Below the pieces are notes generated by a model that did no database searches, had not been told where the DNA came from, and worked only from the letters and a program-made list of their open reading frames with translations. 64,000 nt of DNA. It comes from Verrucomicrobiia bacterium. GTDB lineage: Bacteria; Verrucomicrobiota; Verrucomicrobiia; Opitutales; Cerasicoccaceae. Where the stretch lies: positions 1 through 64,000 of the forward strand of contig JAUIAM010000013.1 in NCBI GenBank assembly GCA_030425485.1. The letters are read 5' to 3'. This document shows positions 53,744-61,132 of this stretch, in pieces. Each line of letters starts with the position of its first letter. Position 1 is the first letter of the stretch. The position numbers and the translations under genes were made by a program.

Positions 53744-54891
53744 AAATCCTACACCTCATCCATACCATGAAGCCGGAAGCCGGGGGCGTCGTCGAAGCCG
53801 TACGCCTCCTCGCCGCAGCCAACCACGCAGCCGGCCTGCAAGACGAGGTGCTCTGCCTGGACAAGCCCGGCACTGCGGCCGAGACCTACACCTTTGCCGT
53901 GCACGAGATCGGCCCCGCAGTCGGCGGCTATGGCTATACTGACGCCCTCATTCCCTGGCTCAAGGTGAATCACGAAAACTACGACGCAGTCATTGTCCAC
54001 GGCCTCTGGCAATACATTGGTTACTCCACGCGTCAGGTGCTGCGTGGTACCGCTACGCCCTACTATGTTTTTCCCCACGGCATGCTCGACCCGTGGTTTA
54101 AGCGTGCCTACCCACGCAAGCACTTGAAAAAAGTCGCCTATTGGCGGCTCGGCGAGTACCGCGTGCTCCGCGACGCCAAAGCGGTCTGCTTTACTTGCGA
54201 GGCAGAGCGCAGGCTGGCCCGCGAGTCTTTCCGTCCCTACGATGTCAACGAGGCCGTTGTCGGGCTCGGCGTTGAGGAGCCTCCTGCCAACCTCACCGAA
54301 GGGTGCGACGGGTTTTCCCTCGTGTATCCAAAAATCGGATACGACTATCTGCTCTTCCTCGGACGCCTGGACCCCAAGAAAGGCATCGACCTGCTGGTCA
54401 AGGCCTACCGCGAACTGCACGAGGCGGGTCGCGAACTTCCCCCGCTCGTCCTGGCTGGTCCGGGCGAGAAAGACGCCTACGCCGACGAGCTACGTACGCT
54501 GGCAGGAGAGACACCGGGCATCCACTTTACGGGTATGCTCAAAGGCAAGCTCAAGTGGGGTGCGCTGGCCGGCTGCGGCGCGATGATCCTGCCCTCCCAT
54601 CAGGAAAACTTTGGCATTGTGGTGGCCGAAGCCCTTGCCCTGGGTAAACCCGTGCTCATCTCCGACAAGGTCAACATCTTCGAAGAAATCCAAACCGATG
54701 GCGCGGGCATCATCGAAAGCGACACCCTGGAGGGTACGCGGCAGCTCATCACCCGCTGGCTCGACCAGAGTGAGCACGAGCGCGAGATGATGACCAGCGT
54801 GGCTCGACCGTGCTACGTCAAACGCTTCGGTATTGCCCAGGTCGCCACGCGACTGAGGCGTCTGCTTTCCCCGGAACATGAAGACGCCTGA
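53740..54891 (+). CDS. Glycosyltransferase family 4
   Basis: 383 residues from ATG 53740, which overlaps the preceding stop (ATGA). MKILHLIHTMKPEAGGVVEAVRLLAAANHAAGLQDEVLCLD is a standard GT4 start. VLRGTATPYYVFPHGMLDPWFKRAYPRKHLKKVAYWRLGEYRVLRDAKAVCFTCEAERRLARESF contains the FPHGMLDPW acceptor motif found in WcaI/PimB-like capsule enzymes. LFLGRLDPKKGIDLLVKAYREL and AMILPSHQENFGIVVAEALALGKPVLISDKVNI complete the donor domain. A longer upstream frame lacks similarity. Confidence 0.93.
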   Translation: MKILHLIHTMKPEAGGVVEAVRLLAAANHAAGLQDEVLCLDKPGTAAETYTFAVHEIGPAVGGYGYTDALIPWLKVNHENYDAVIVHGLWQYIGYSTRQVLRGTATPYYVFPHGMLDPWFKRAYPRKHLKKVAYWRLGEYRVLRDAKAVCFTCEAERRLARESFRPYDVNEAVVGLGVEEPPANLTEGCDGFSLVYPKIGYDYLLFLGRLDPKKGIDLLVKAYRELHEAGRELPPLVLAGPGEKDAYADELRTLAGETPGIHFTGMLKGKLKWGALAGCGAMILPSHQENFGIVVAEALALGKPVLISDKVNIFEEIQTDGAGIIESDTLEGTRQLITRWLDQSEHEREMMTSVARPCYVKRFGIAQVATRLRRLLSPEHEDA

Positions 54892-55150
54892 GCAGTGCCC
54901 TGTCTGCGGTGCGCCCGTACCTGCCGGAGCCTACGCCTGCCCCGAGTGCGGAGCCGACGAGCGATCCGGCTGGAACGAAGAAGCCACGCGCTACGATGGT
55001 CTCGACCTACCCGATTCCTGCTTCGAAGAAGAGGCACCCGCAAAGTATGGACAACAGCAAGCTAAACGCGGCCTCGGCAAACACCGGGTGCTGATCGCTC
55101 TCGTGGCAATCGCCACGCTCCTGGCCTTTTGCCTGACGTTCGTGCTTTAG
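54878..55150 (+). CDS. Zinc-ribbon single-pass membrane protein
   Basis: 90 residues. The N-terminal rubredoxin-like zinc ribbon is CPVCGAP-x(7)-CPECGAD (Cys at 7, 10, 20 and 23). An acidic linker (DSCFEEEAP) follows, then a C-terminal TM (VLIALVAIATLLAFCLTFVL) that runs to the last residue. It overlaps the preceding glycosyltransferase gene by 14 bases and closes the cluster. The stop TAG is supplied by the left end of a MITE-like element (55147-55311), so the original C-terminus may have been longer. Similar small zinc-ribbon membrane proteins are frequent in Verrucomicrobia; role unknown. Confidence 0.8.
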   Translation: MKTPEQCPVCGAPVPAGAYACPECGADERSGWNEEATRYDGLDLPDSCFEEEAPAKYGQQQAKRGLGKHRVLIALVAIATLLAFCLTFVL

Positions 55151-55311
55151 GCTGTGTCTTCAAATTAAGAAACGAGGGAAAAAGAGGTAATTTTGAGGAT
55201 TTTTTCGGCTTTCGAAGTGGTGTGAATCCAGATTCATGAACTGAGAAAACGGAAAAAGACGCGAAAAGACCCTTTTCTACCGACCTTGATGAATTTGAAA
55301 ACACGGCCTAG
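55147..55311. repeat. MITE-like element A, complete copy 3 (165 bp)
   Basis: Same length as the copy at 20052-20216 and differing at only a handful of positions. Left flank TTAG, right flank CTAG (both fit YTAR). The inverted ends are TTAGGCTGTGTCTTCAAATT at the left and the complement of TTTGAAAACACGGCCTAG at the right. It sits between two convergent genes and provides the stop codon of the first. Confidence 0.88.
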
Positions 55312-55331
55312 GCGTCGCCTGCAAGCGCGAG

Positions 55332-56018
55332 CTAGTCCCTGCGCGGGAGACGGCCGATGACGGGGCGGTGAAATGCGATCGTGCCCGGTTCGAGATAACC
55401 GGCAAAGGCCAACGTCGGCATGACCGCCGCACGCTTGCCCAGGATGACGCCGGGTTGGAGCACCGCATTGCAGCCCGCCTCGGCCTCGTCCCCCATCAGC
55501 GCGCCGAGTTTGCGCAGGCCCGTGTCGGCTTTTCCTTGCGGGGTTTTTACGCAAACGGGCAGTTGGTCCAGGCGCAGGTTGGCACAGATGACACCTGCGC
55601 CGAGGTGAGCCCTGTTGCCGAGGATGGAGTCACCCACGTAATTAAAGTGCGGAGCCTGTACGCCCTCCATGAGCAGGCTATTTTTGATTTCGGTAGCATT
55701 ACCGATCACTGAGCCCGCACCGATAATGACCTTACCGCGAATGAACGCGCCGGGGCGAATCTCCACCTCGGGCCCGATCCAGCAAGGTCCCGAAATGACA
55801 GCATAGGGCGGAAGCTTTACACTTTTGTGGATAAAGACATCGCCACTGACCTCCACACCGGCCGGAATATCCGTGTGCTGATCGGGGGCATTTGCAAAGT
55901 CGAAGGCCGCAAGCGCATCCGAAATCCTGGGCACCCAGGTCCACGGGGCATCTTCTGCCGAAAAGAAGTCGGCAAAGGGCATGCTGGCTGGCAGCTCAAA
56001 GAGTTCACTCGCTCTCAT
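55332..56018 (-). CDS. Left-handed beta-helix (hexapeptide repeat) nucleotidyltransferase/acyltransferase-like protein
   Basis: 228 residues. A short N-terminal region (RASELFELPASMPFADFFSAEDAPWTWVPRISDAL) precedes hexapeptide repeats from about 55 to 215: PAGVEVSGDVFIHKSVKLPPYAVISGPCWIGPEVEIRPGAFIRGKVIIGAGSVIGNATEIKNS. HFNYVGDSILGNRAHLGAGVICANLRLD resembles the GlmU C-terminal acetyltransferase region, including the DSILG and GAGVICAN blocks. The GlmU-like N-terminal pyrophosphorylase domain is absent. It may be a sugar-phosphate acetyltransferase supporting glycan precursor supply. A MITE-like element lies 20 bases beyond its stop codon. Confidence 0.82.
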   Translation of the reverse strand: MRASELFELPASMPFADFFSAEDAPWTWVPRISDALAAFDFANAPDQHTDIPAGVEVSGDVFIHKSVKLPPYAVISGPCWIGPEVEIRPGAFIRGKVIIGAGSVIGNATEIKNSLLMEGVQAPHFNYVGDSILGNRAHLGAGVICANLRLDQLPVCVKTPQGKADTGLRKLGALMGDEAEAGCNAVLQPGVILGKRAAVMPTLAFAGYLEPGTIAFHRPVIGRLPRRD

Positions 56019-56086
56019 AAGAATGGGTCAGCCTAGGCCGTGCCGTGCCAACGACAAGCCCCATTTCGGACGACTTGTGCGACCTA

Positions 56087-56461
56087 CTAGCAGATGCGCT
56101 CGACGGTCCACTGGTCATTGACCCACAGGCCGATAACCTTGTCCTCGCCGTAGCTCTCACGAAAACGCTGCACGATGAGCTCCACTTCCGTGCACTGTTG
56201 GGCCTTGTTCACGGGGTTCCCGGCGCAGTCATGGTGTCCGGCGATAGCCATGCCACAGGAGGCATGCAGATTAAAGGAAATATCCAGCCCGCGGTCCACG
56301 TACTCGATAACGCGGGGATTTTGCAGCCGGGAAATCGGACCGCAAGCGCCGGGCCAGGCCAGGGTGTCAATGTTCGGTGCATCAAAGTACTCCCGAACGT
56401 AATCGTTGAGCGGACGCTGGATGCGCCCGTCCATGCAGGTAATAAGCGTAGCGAATTTCAT
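56087..56461 (-). CDS. Small beta-carbonic-anhydrase-like protein
   Basis: 124 residues from ATG 56461 (an ATG at 56473 would add four). Zinc-site pattern of beta-class carbonic anhydrases: Cys9-x-Asp11-x-Arg13 in TCMDGR, then His76-x-x-Cys79 in GHHDCAGNP. The spacing is conserved but the protein is well under the usual 200 residues, lacking most of the C-terminal helices. Such short CMDxR proteins are a separate beta-CA-like clade whose activity is uncertain. It could hydrate CO2 or act on another small molecule. Monocistronic, divergent from the GNAT-nitrilase gene. Confidence 0.8.
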   Translation of the reverse strand: MKFATLITCMDGRIQRPLNDYVREYFDAPNIDTLAWPGACGPISRLQNPRVIEYVDRGLDISFNLHASCGMAIAGHHDCAGNPVNKAQQCTEVELIVQRFRESYGEDKVIGLWVNDQWTVERIC

Positions 56462-56618
56462 CACATTGGACAATGCACACGGTTGAGGATTTAACCAGTC
56501 GCTCGATCACTTTTTTGTGAATTTTTTAAATAAGGCCCTCGGACCGTCCTGTTTTTGCGGATTCCAGACTCTGTAGTGCAGCATTGCGGAATGCGCGTGC
56601 TTGTGCATCTTGCACCTT

Positions 56619-58157
56619 ATGGACAAGACCGCTCAGCTCACCCTGGGGCTCCTCAAACCCGAGGACTACCGGCAGACCCGCAAGACCATGCTCGAGGCTT
56701 ATCACGGCGCAGGCTACGAGCCGTGGTCTCAGCGTCACATCGAGCGGCTGATCGAGCGCTTTCCCGAGGGACAACTCTGCATCAAAGCAGACGGCGACGT
56801 CGTGGCCATTGCCCTCACCTTGGTCGTAGACTACGACAAGTACGGCGATAAGCACACCTATAAGCAGATCACGGGCAACTACACTTTTTCCACCCACGAT
56901 GCCAACGGGGACGTGCTCTACGGCATCGAGCTGTTCGTCCACCCCGAGTACCGCGGGCTACGCCTCGGACGCCGCCTCTACGACGCACGCAAGGAGTTGT
57001 GTGAAAACCTTAACCTGCGCGCGATCGTTGCCGGGGGACGCATCCCGAAGTACAAGGAGTACGCCAAGGAGCTCACACCGCGCCAGTACATTGACAAGGT
57101 GCGCAGCCGGGAAATCCACGACCCGACGCTGAACTTCCAGCTCTCGAATGATTTTCACGTCAAAAAAATCCTCCGCGGATACGACCCCGAGGACACCGAG
57201 AGCAAGAGCTACGCCACCCTGCTGGAGTGGAACAACGTCCACTACGAGGAAAACGAAGTCCTCGTCGGCGCGATCAAGGAAAACGTCCGCATCGGCGTCG
57301 TCCAATGGCAGATGCGCCCTGTTCCCTCGCTGAAGGACCTCATCGAGCAGGTGGAGTACTTCGTCGATGCCATCAGCGACTACGGCAGCGACTTTTGCCT
57401 CTTCCCGGAGTACTTCTGCGCCCCGCTCATGGCGGAGTTCAACCACCTGAGCGAACTCGAAGCCATCCGCGGCCTGGCGGGCTACACCTCAACACTCCAC
57501 GACACGCTGCGCGAGTTTGCCATGAGCTACAACGTCAACATCATCGGCGGCACCATGCCCGAGATTGGCGATGACGGTAAGCTGCGCAACGTCTCCCTGC
57601 TATGCCGACGCGACGGCAGCACCGAGCGCATTTACAAGGTCCACGTCACTCCGGATGAAACCAGCCGCTTTGCTATGGCTGGGGGCGACGCCGTCCGGAC
57701 TTTCGAAACGGACGCGGGCACGATCGGCGTGCAAGTGTGCTACGACGTGGAGTTCCCCGAGCTTTCACGCATCATGGCCGAGCAGGGCATGCAGATTCTC
57801 TTCGTGCCCTTCCAGACCGATACCCAAAACGGCTACAACCGCGTGCGCCATTGCGCCCAGGCCCGCGCTATTGAAAACGAGTGCTACGTCGTCATCGCCG
57901 GGTGCGTGGGCAACCTCCCCCGCGTGCACAACATGGATATCTCCTACGCCCGCAGCGCCATCTTTACCCCGAGCGATTTCACCTTCCCAGAGAACGGCAT
58001 CAAGGCCGAGTGCACGCCCAACACGGAGATGACACTCATCGCAGACGTTCACCTGCCGAGCCTGAAAACCCTCCACTCTCAGGGCTCCGTACAGAATCTC
58101 AAAGACCGCCGCACAGACCTCTACCGCTGCGAGTTGATCAAGAAGCGCAAGGGTTAG
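56619..58157 (+). CDS. Fusion of GNAT N-acetyltransferase and carbon-nitrogen hydrolase
   Basis: 512 residues. Residues 1-205 are a GNAT domain: YEPWSQRHIERLIERFPEGQLCIKADGDVVAIALTLVVD and GIELFVHPEYRGLRLGRRLYDARKELCENLNLRAIVAGG, with the acetyl-CoA loop YRGLRLGRRLY. Residues 225-505 are a nitrilase-superfamily domain with the complete triad: Glu in CLFPEYF, Lys in RIYKVHVTPDE and Cys in GVQVCYDVEFPE, all in the right order. Such bifunctional proteins are known, but the substrate pair is not. One idea is amide hydrolysis of a compound that is then acetylated, or the reverse. ATG 56619 is preferred over 56601. Confidence 0.92.
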   Translation: MDKTAQLTLGLLKPEDYRQTRKTMLEAYHGAGYEPWSQRHIERLIERFPEGQLCIKADGDVVAIALTLVVDYDKYGDKHTYKQITGNYTFSTHDANGDVLYGIELFVHPEYRGLRLGRRLYDARKELCENLNLRAIVAGGRIPKYKEYAKELTPRQYIDKVRSREIHDPTLNFQLSNDFHVKKILRGYDPEDTESKSYATLLEWNNVHYEENEVLVGAIKENVRIGVVQWQMRPVPSLKDLIEQVEYFVDAISDYGSDFCLFPEYFCAPLMAEFNHLSELEAIRGLAGYTSTLHDTLREFAMSYNVNIIGGTMPEIGDDGKLRNVSLLCRRDGSTERIYKVHVTPDETSRFAMAGGDAVRTFETDAGTIGVQVCYDVEFPELSRIMAEQGMQILFVPFQTDTQNGYNRVRHCAQARAIENECYVVIAGCVGNLPRVHNMDISYARSAIFTPSDFTFPENGIKAECTPNTEMTLIADVHLPSLKTLHSQGSVQNLKDRRTDLYRCELIKKRKG

Positions 58158-58276
58158 GCTTTTTTTCGAACCTCGAGCCTGAGAACGCCAAGCATTTTTG
58201 GATTGGCGTCAGCCCAAGTTTCAGCATGCATGTAGCCCGAGGATCCCTATTAGAACACGCTGAGACCAATATTAGC

Positions 58277-59002
58277 ATGAATAAGCATCAGAAAAACACC
58301 CCCGGAAAGCTTCAGGCCAGAAACGCAGGCCTGTTCACATACTGTGGGTTCATCTCCATCGTGTGCATCGCCCTTCTTGGCGGCTGCGCCGGAAAGCCGG
58401 ACCATGTCAGCGACTCCTCCGATTCAGCTAGTGGCGGTAGATGTCCCTTCGGCTTCGATCAGATTTCCAGTGATACGGACGACTCCGCTCAGACCGCCTA
58501 TCATCATACAGAACTTGCCCCGCCCGTGGCCCAGTCCAGCACGGATGCGCCAAGCACAGCGACTCACCCCGCGCCCGGCACTTCGTCCGTCCCGGCCGCT
58601 TCACAGATGCCAACAGTGAAGCCCGCCAGTGGCCCACAAACGGCCAGTGAAGTCGACTTCGCCGTCAACGCCTACTGGATTGAAACAGGCGAGTTGCCTG
58701 CTGACACGGCATCGCTACAGTCAGTCCTTAATGAAAAGGGCTACACCTTCGCCATTGAGGACGTTGAATTCACCTCCGCCGAGTCCAACGACGGCATGCT
58801 TGAGGTAACCACAATCGTCGCAGGCGAGCCGGCAGTCGGAGCCCCCTTTACGCTCAACGACACGCGTACCGCCCTCGCCTACGCTTACACCGAGTATAAA
58901 CTTTACCACGCCATCCTTGAGGGTGCATCCAAGGGAGAGCCGCTGACTCAGGACGAGATCAACGAGCTTGCATCCAAGGTCTATTTCGCCACAAGCGAAT
59001 AA
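58277..59002 (+). CDS. Predicted lipoprotein
   Basis: 241 residues. A long n-region and hydrophobic core (LFTYCGFISIVCIALLGGC) end in lipobox LLGG-Cys37. The next 100 residues are a Ser/Thr/Pro/Ala-rich disordered spacer (STDAPSTATHPAPGTSSVPAASQ). A compact C-terminal domain of about 120 residues follows (ASEVDFAVNAYWIETGELPADTASLQSVLNEKGYTFAIEDVEFTS...), reminiscent of pilin-like or small periplasmic domains with the N-x-Y-x3-x-G-x-LP pattern. Family not recognised. The start is chosen to place the lipobox; an in-frame ATG near 58225 would lengthen the n-region. Confidence 0.65.
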   Translation: MNKHQKNTPGKLQARNAGLFTYCGFISIVCIALLGGCAGKPDHVSDSSDSASGGRCPFGFDQISSDTDDSAQTAYHHTELAPPVAQSSTDAPSTATHPAPGTSSVPAASQMPTVKPASGPQTASEVDFAVNAYWIETGELPADTASLQSVLNEKGYTFAIEDVEFTSAESNDGMLEVTTIVAGEPAVGAPFTLNDTRTALAYAYTEYKLYHAILEGASKGEPLTQDEINELASKVYFATSE

Positions 59003-59207
59003 CCGCCCAGCGCATACGTTGGTCGGTACACATCAGAGGCTGGGGCTTTCTGGCAATGCCCACGCCGTTTCCCCAGCCTCGCCCTCCTTCTTTCAGCTTT
59101 AGCGTAGACACGTAGCTGACGGGACGTTATCAGGTTTCACAGACTTACTTTCCGCCCGCATTCAGAGTTGCAGTCGATGCGTTACAGTCATGTGCGTTCG
59201 CTGCCAC

Positions 59208-59374
59208 CTAGGGCGTGTCTTCAAATTATGGAGCGAGTCCGCGCAGGTTGGTTTTGAGCATGTTTTTTGGCTTTCGAGGTGAGGCGAATCAAGATTCGTC
59301 GAGCCGAGGAAACGAAAAACGGGCCAAAATCCGGCCAAGTGGGCGACGTGAGATAATTTGAAGACACGGCCTAG
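59208..59374. repeat. MITE-like element A', diverged subfamily copy (167 bp)
   Basis: Same YTAR-flanked ends (CTAGGGCGTGTCTTCAAATT; right end AATTTGAAGACACGGCCTAG), but the interior differs in many bases while keeping the plan: GGCTTTCGAGG, a 6-bp stem CGAATC/GATTCG with loop AA, and a GAAACGAAAAA run. The closing pair of the stem is C-G here and T-A in the other copies, i.e. both partners changed. Confidence 0.75.
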
Positions 59375-59413
59375 GGCGAGCACCTGTTTAACCACGTCCT
59401 CCTCCCTACGATT

Positions 59414-61120
59414 ATGTTTACAAAAGTAACCGATGACAGCGGCCAGCTAACGGCCATCCGCACCTCTGCCACTGCACGTCAAATCCTGGACAATCCCCTG
59501 CTGAACAAGGGCACAGCCTTTACGGCAGAAGAGCGTGAAGCACTCGGTCTCCACGGCTATCTGCCGCAGGAAGTCGAAACCATGCAGTCGCAGGTGCGGC
59601 GCGTCTACCGGCAGTTTAAGGAAAAGACCGACCCCATCGACCAGAATATCTTTCTCTACGGTCTGCACGATTTTAACACCACCCTCTTCTACCGCTTTTG
59701 CGCCGAGCATGTGGACGAGGTGCTGCCCATCGTCTACACGCCCACCGTTGGCGACGCGGTGGAAAAATACTCTACGGAGTTTCGCCGCCCCTCTGGCGTA
59801 TATCTGTCCTATGAGCACCGCGACCGCATGGACGACATACTCGGGCGCTACTCCGATAAGGGAAAGGACCTCATCATCGTGACCGACGGCGAGGCCGTGC
59901 TCGGCATTGGAGACTGGGGCATCGGCGGCATGGACATCTCCATCGGCAAGCTCATGGTCTACATCATCTGCGCAGGGATCGACCCCGCGCGCGTACTCCC
60001 CATCCAGCTCGATGTCGGCACCAATAACCAACAACTGCTCGACGATCCGATGTACCTCGGAGCCCCGCACAAGCGCATCAGCGGGGAGGACTACGACGCC
60101 TTTATCGACCAGTTCGTCACCAGTGTAGAGAAGCACTTTCCCAACGTCTACCTGCACTGGGAAGACTTTGGGCGCGATCACGCGCGCAGCATCCTTGAGC
60201 GTTACCGCGAGCAACTCTGCACCTTCAACGACGACATGCAGAGCACGGGCATTGTGGCCACAGCCAATGTCATATCCACCGTCGAGGCAACCAAGACCCA
60301 GTACGCTGACCATCGGGTGGTCATGTTTGGCGCAGGCACGGCAGGCTGCGGTATCATGGACCAGATACTCGACGCCTTTGTCGACAGCGGTATGAGCCGC
60401 GAAGACGCCCTGAGCCGCTTCTACATCATCGATCGCTACGGCCTCGTGGTGGACGACATGGACGGCATCCCCGACTTTCAGCAGCCCTACGCCCGCAAGC
60501 GCAGCGAGCTCGCCCAGTGGGACGTCAGCGACCCGAGCAACATCAGCCTTGAAGAAGTTGTCGCCAACGCTAAAGCGACTATCCTCATCGGGTGCTCAAC
60601 CGTCCGCGGCGCCTTTACCCGAAAGGTCATTGAAACAATGGCCAAGAATACGGAGTACCCGGCCATCATGCCGCTGTCCAACCCGACTTCCCTCTCCGAG
60701 GCCGAGCCCAAGGACATCATCGCATTGACTGAGGGTAAGGCCATCATCGCGGCAGGCAGCCCCTTTGCTCCGGTGAGCTACCGCGGGCATACTTACGAAA
60801 TTTCGCAGGGCAACAACGCCTTCATCTTCCCCGGCCTCGGGCTAGGCGCGATCTCAGTCAAAGCCAAACGCGTCAGCGACGGCATGATTCGCGCTGCCTC
60901 GAAAACGCTGAGCAGCTTCTCGCCGCTGCGCAAAGGCACGGGTAACCCCGTGCTGCCTCCCATCCACAACGCCAACCAGGTTAGCGAGCAGGTGGCCATT
61001 GCCGTGGCCCGACAAGCCATTGCCGAGGGTCTCTCCGCCATCAATGCCACCGACGATCAAGTTGAGCAGCTCGTGGCCGCAAACCGTTGGCTCCCCAACT
61101 ACGTCCCGCTCACACGCTAA
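59414..61120 (+). CDS. maeA: NAD(P)-dependent malic enzyme
   Basis: 568 residues. It converts malate to pyruvate and CO2 with NAD(P)+. The catalytic Tyr108 lies in IVYTPTVGDAVEKYS. TDGEAVLGIGDWGIGGMDISIGKL is the malate-site region. The dinucleotide fold VVMFGAGTAGCGI (about 306-318) follows, then FNDDMQSTG (metal ligands, about 274-282) and PLSNPTSLSEAEP. Length and order match the large SfcA/MaeA type rather than short malic enzymes. It lies downstream of a MITE-like copy and leads a run of four closely spaced genes. Its pyruvate is the substrate of the next enzyme. Confidence 0.95.
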   Translation: MFTKVTDDSGQLTAIRTSATARQILDNPLLNKGTAFTAEEREALGLHGYLPQEVETMQSQVRRVYRQFKEKTDPIDQNIFLYGLHDFNTTLFYRFCAEHVDEVLPIVYTPTVGDAVEKYSTEFRRPSGVYLSYEHRDRMDDILGRYSDKGKDLIIVTDGEAVLGIGDWGIGGMDISIGKLMVYIICAGIDPARVLPIQLDVGTNNQQLLDDPMYLGAPHKRISGEDYDAFIDQFVTSVEKHFPNVYLHWEDFGRDHARSILERYREQLCTFNDDMQSTGIVATANVISTVEATKTQYADHRVVMFGAGTAGCGIMDQILDAFVDSGMSREDALSRFYIIDRYGLVVDDMDGIPDFQQPYARKRSELAQWDVSDPSNISLEEVVANAKATILIGCSTVRGAFTRKVIETMAKNTEYPAIMPLSNPTSLSEAEPKDIIALTEGKAIIAAGSPFAPVSYRGHTYEISQGNNAFIFPGLGLGAISVKAKRVSDGMIRAASKTLSSFSPLRKGTGNPVLPPIHNANQVSEQVAIAVARQAIAEGLSAINATDDQVEQLVAANRWLPNYVPLTR

Positions 61121-61132
61121 CTTTTTCTCCCT

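Noticed and set aside
58158-58276. Stem ACGCCAA/TTGGCGT (58186-58209) considered as terminator of the GNAT-nitrilase gene
   Set aside because: Seven-base stem with an 11-12-base loop and no T-run after it; the T-run at 58161-58167 precedes the stem.
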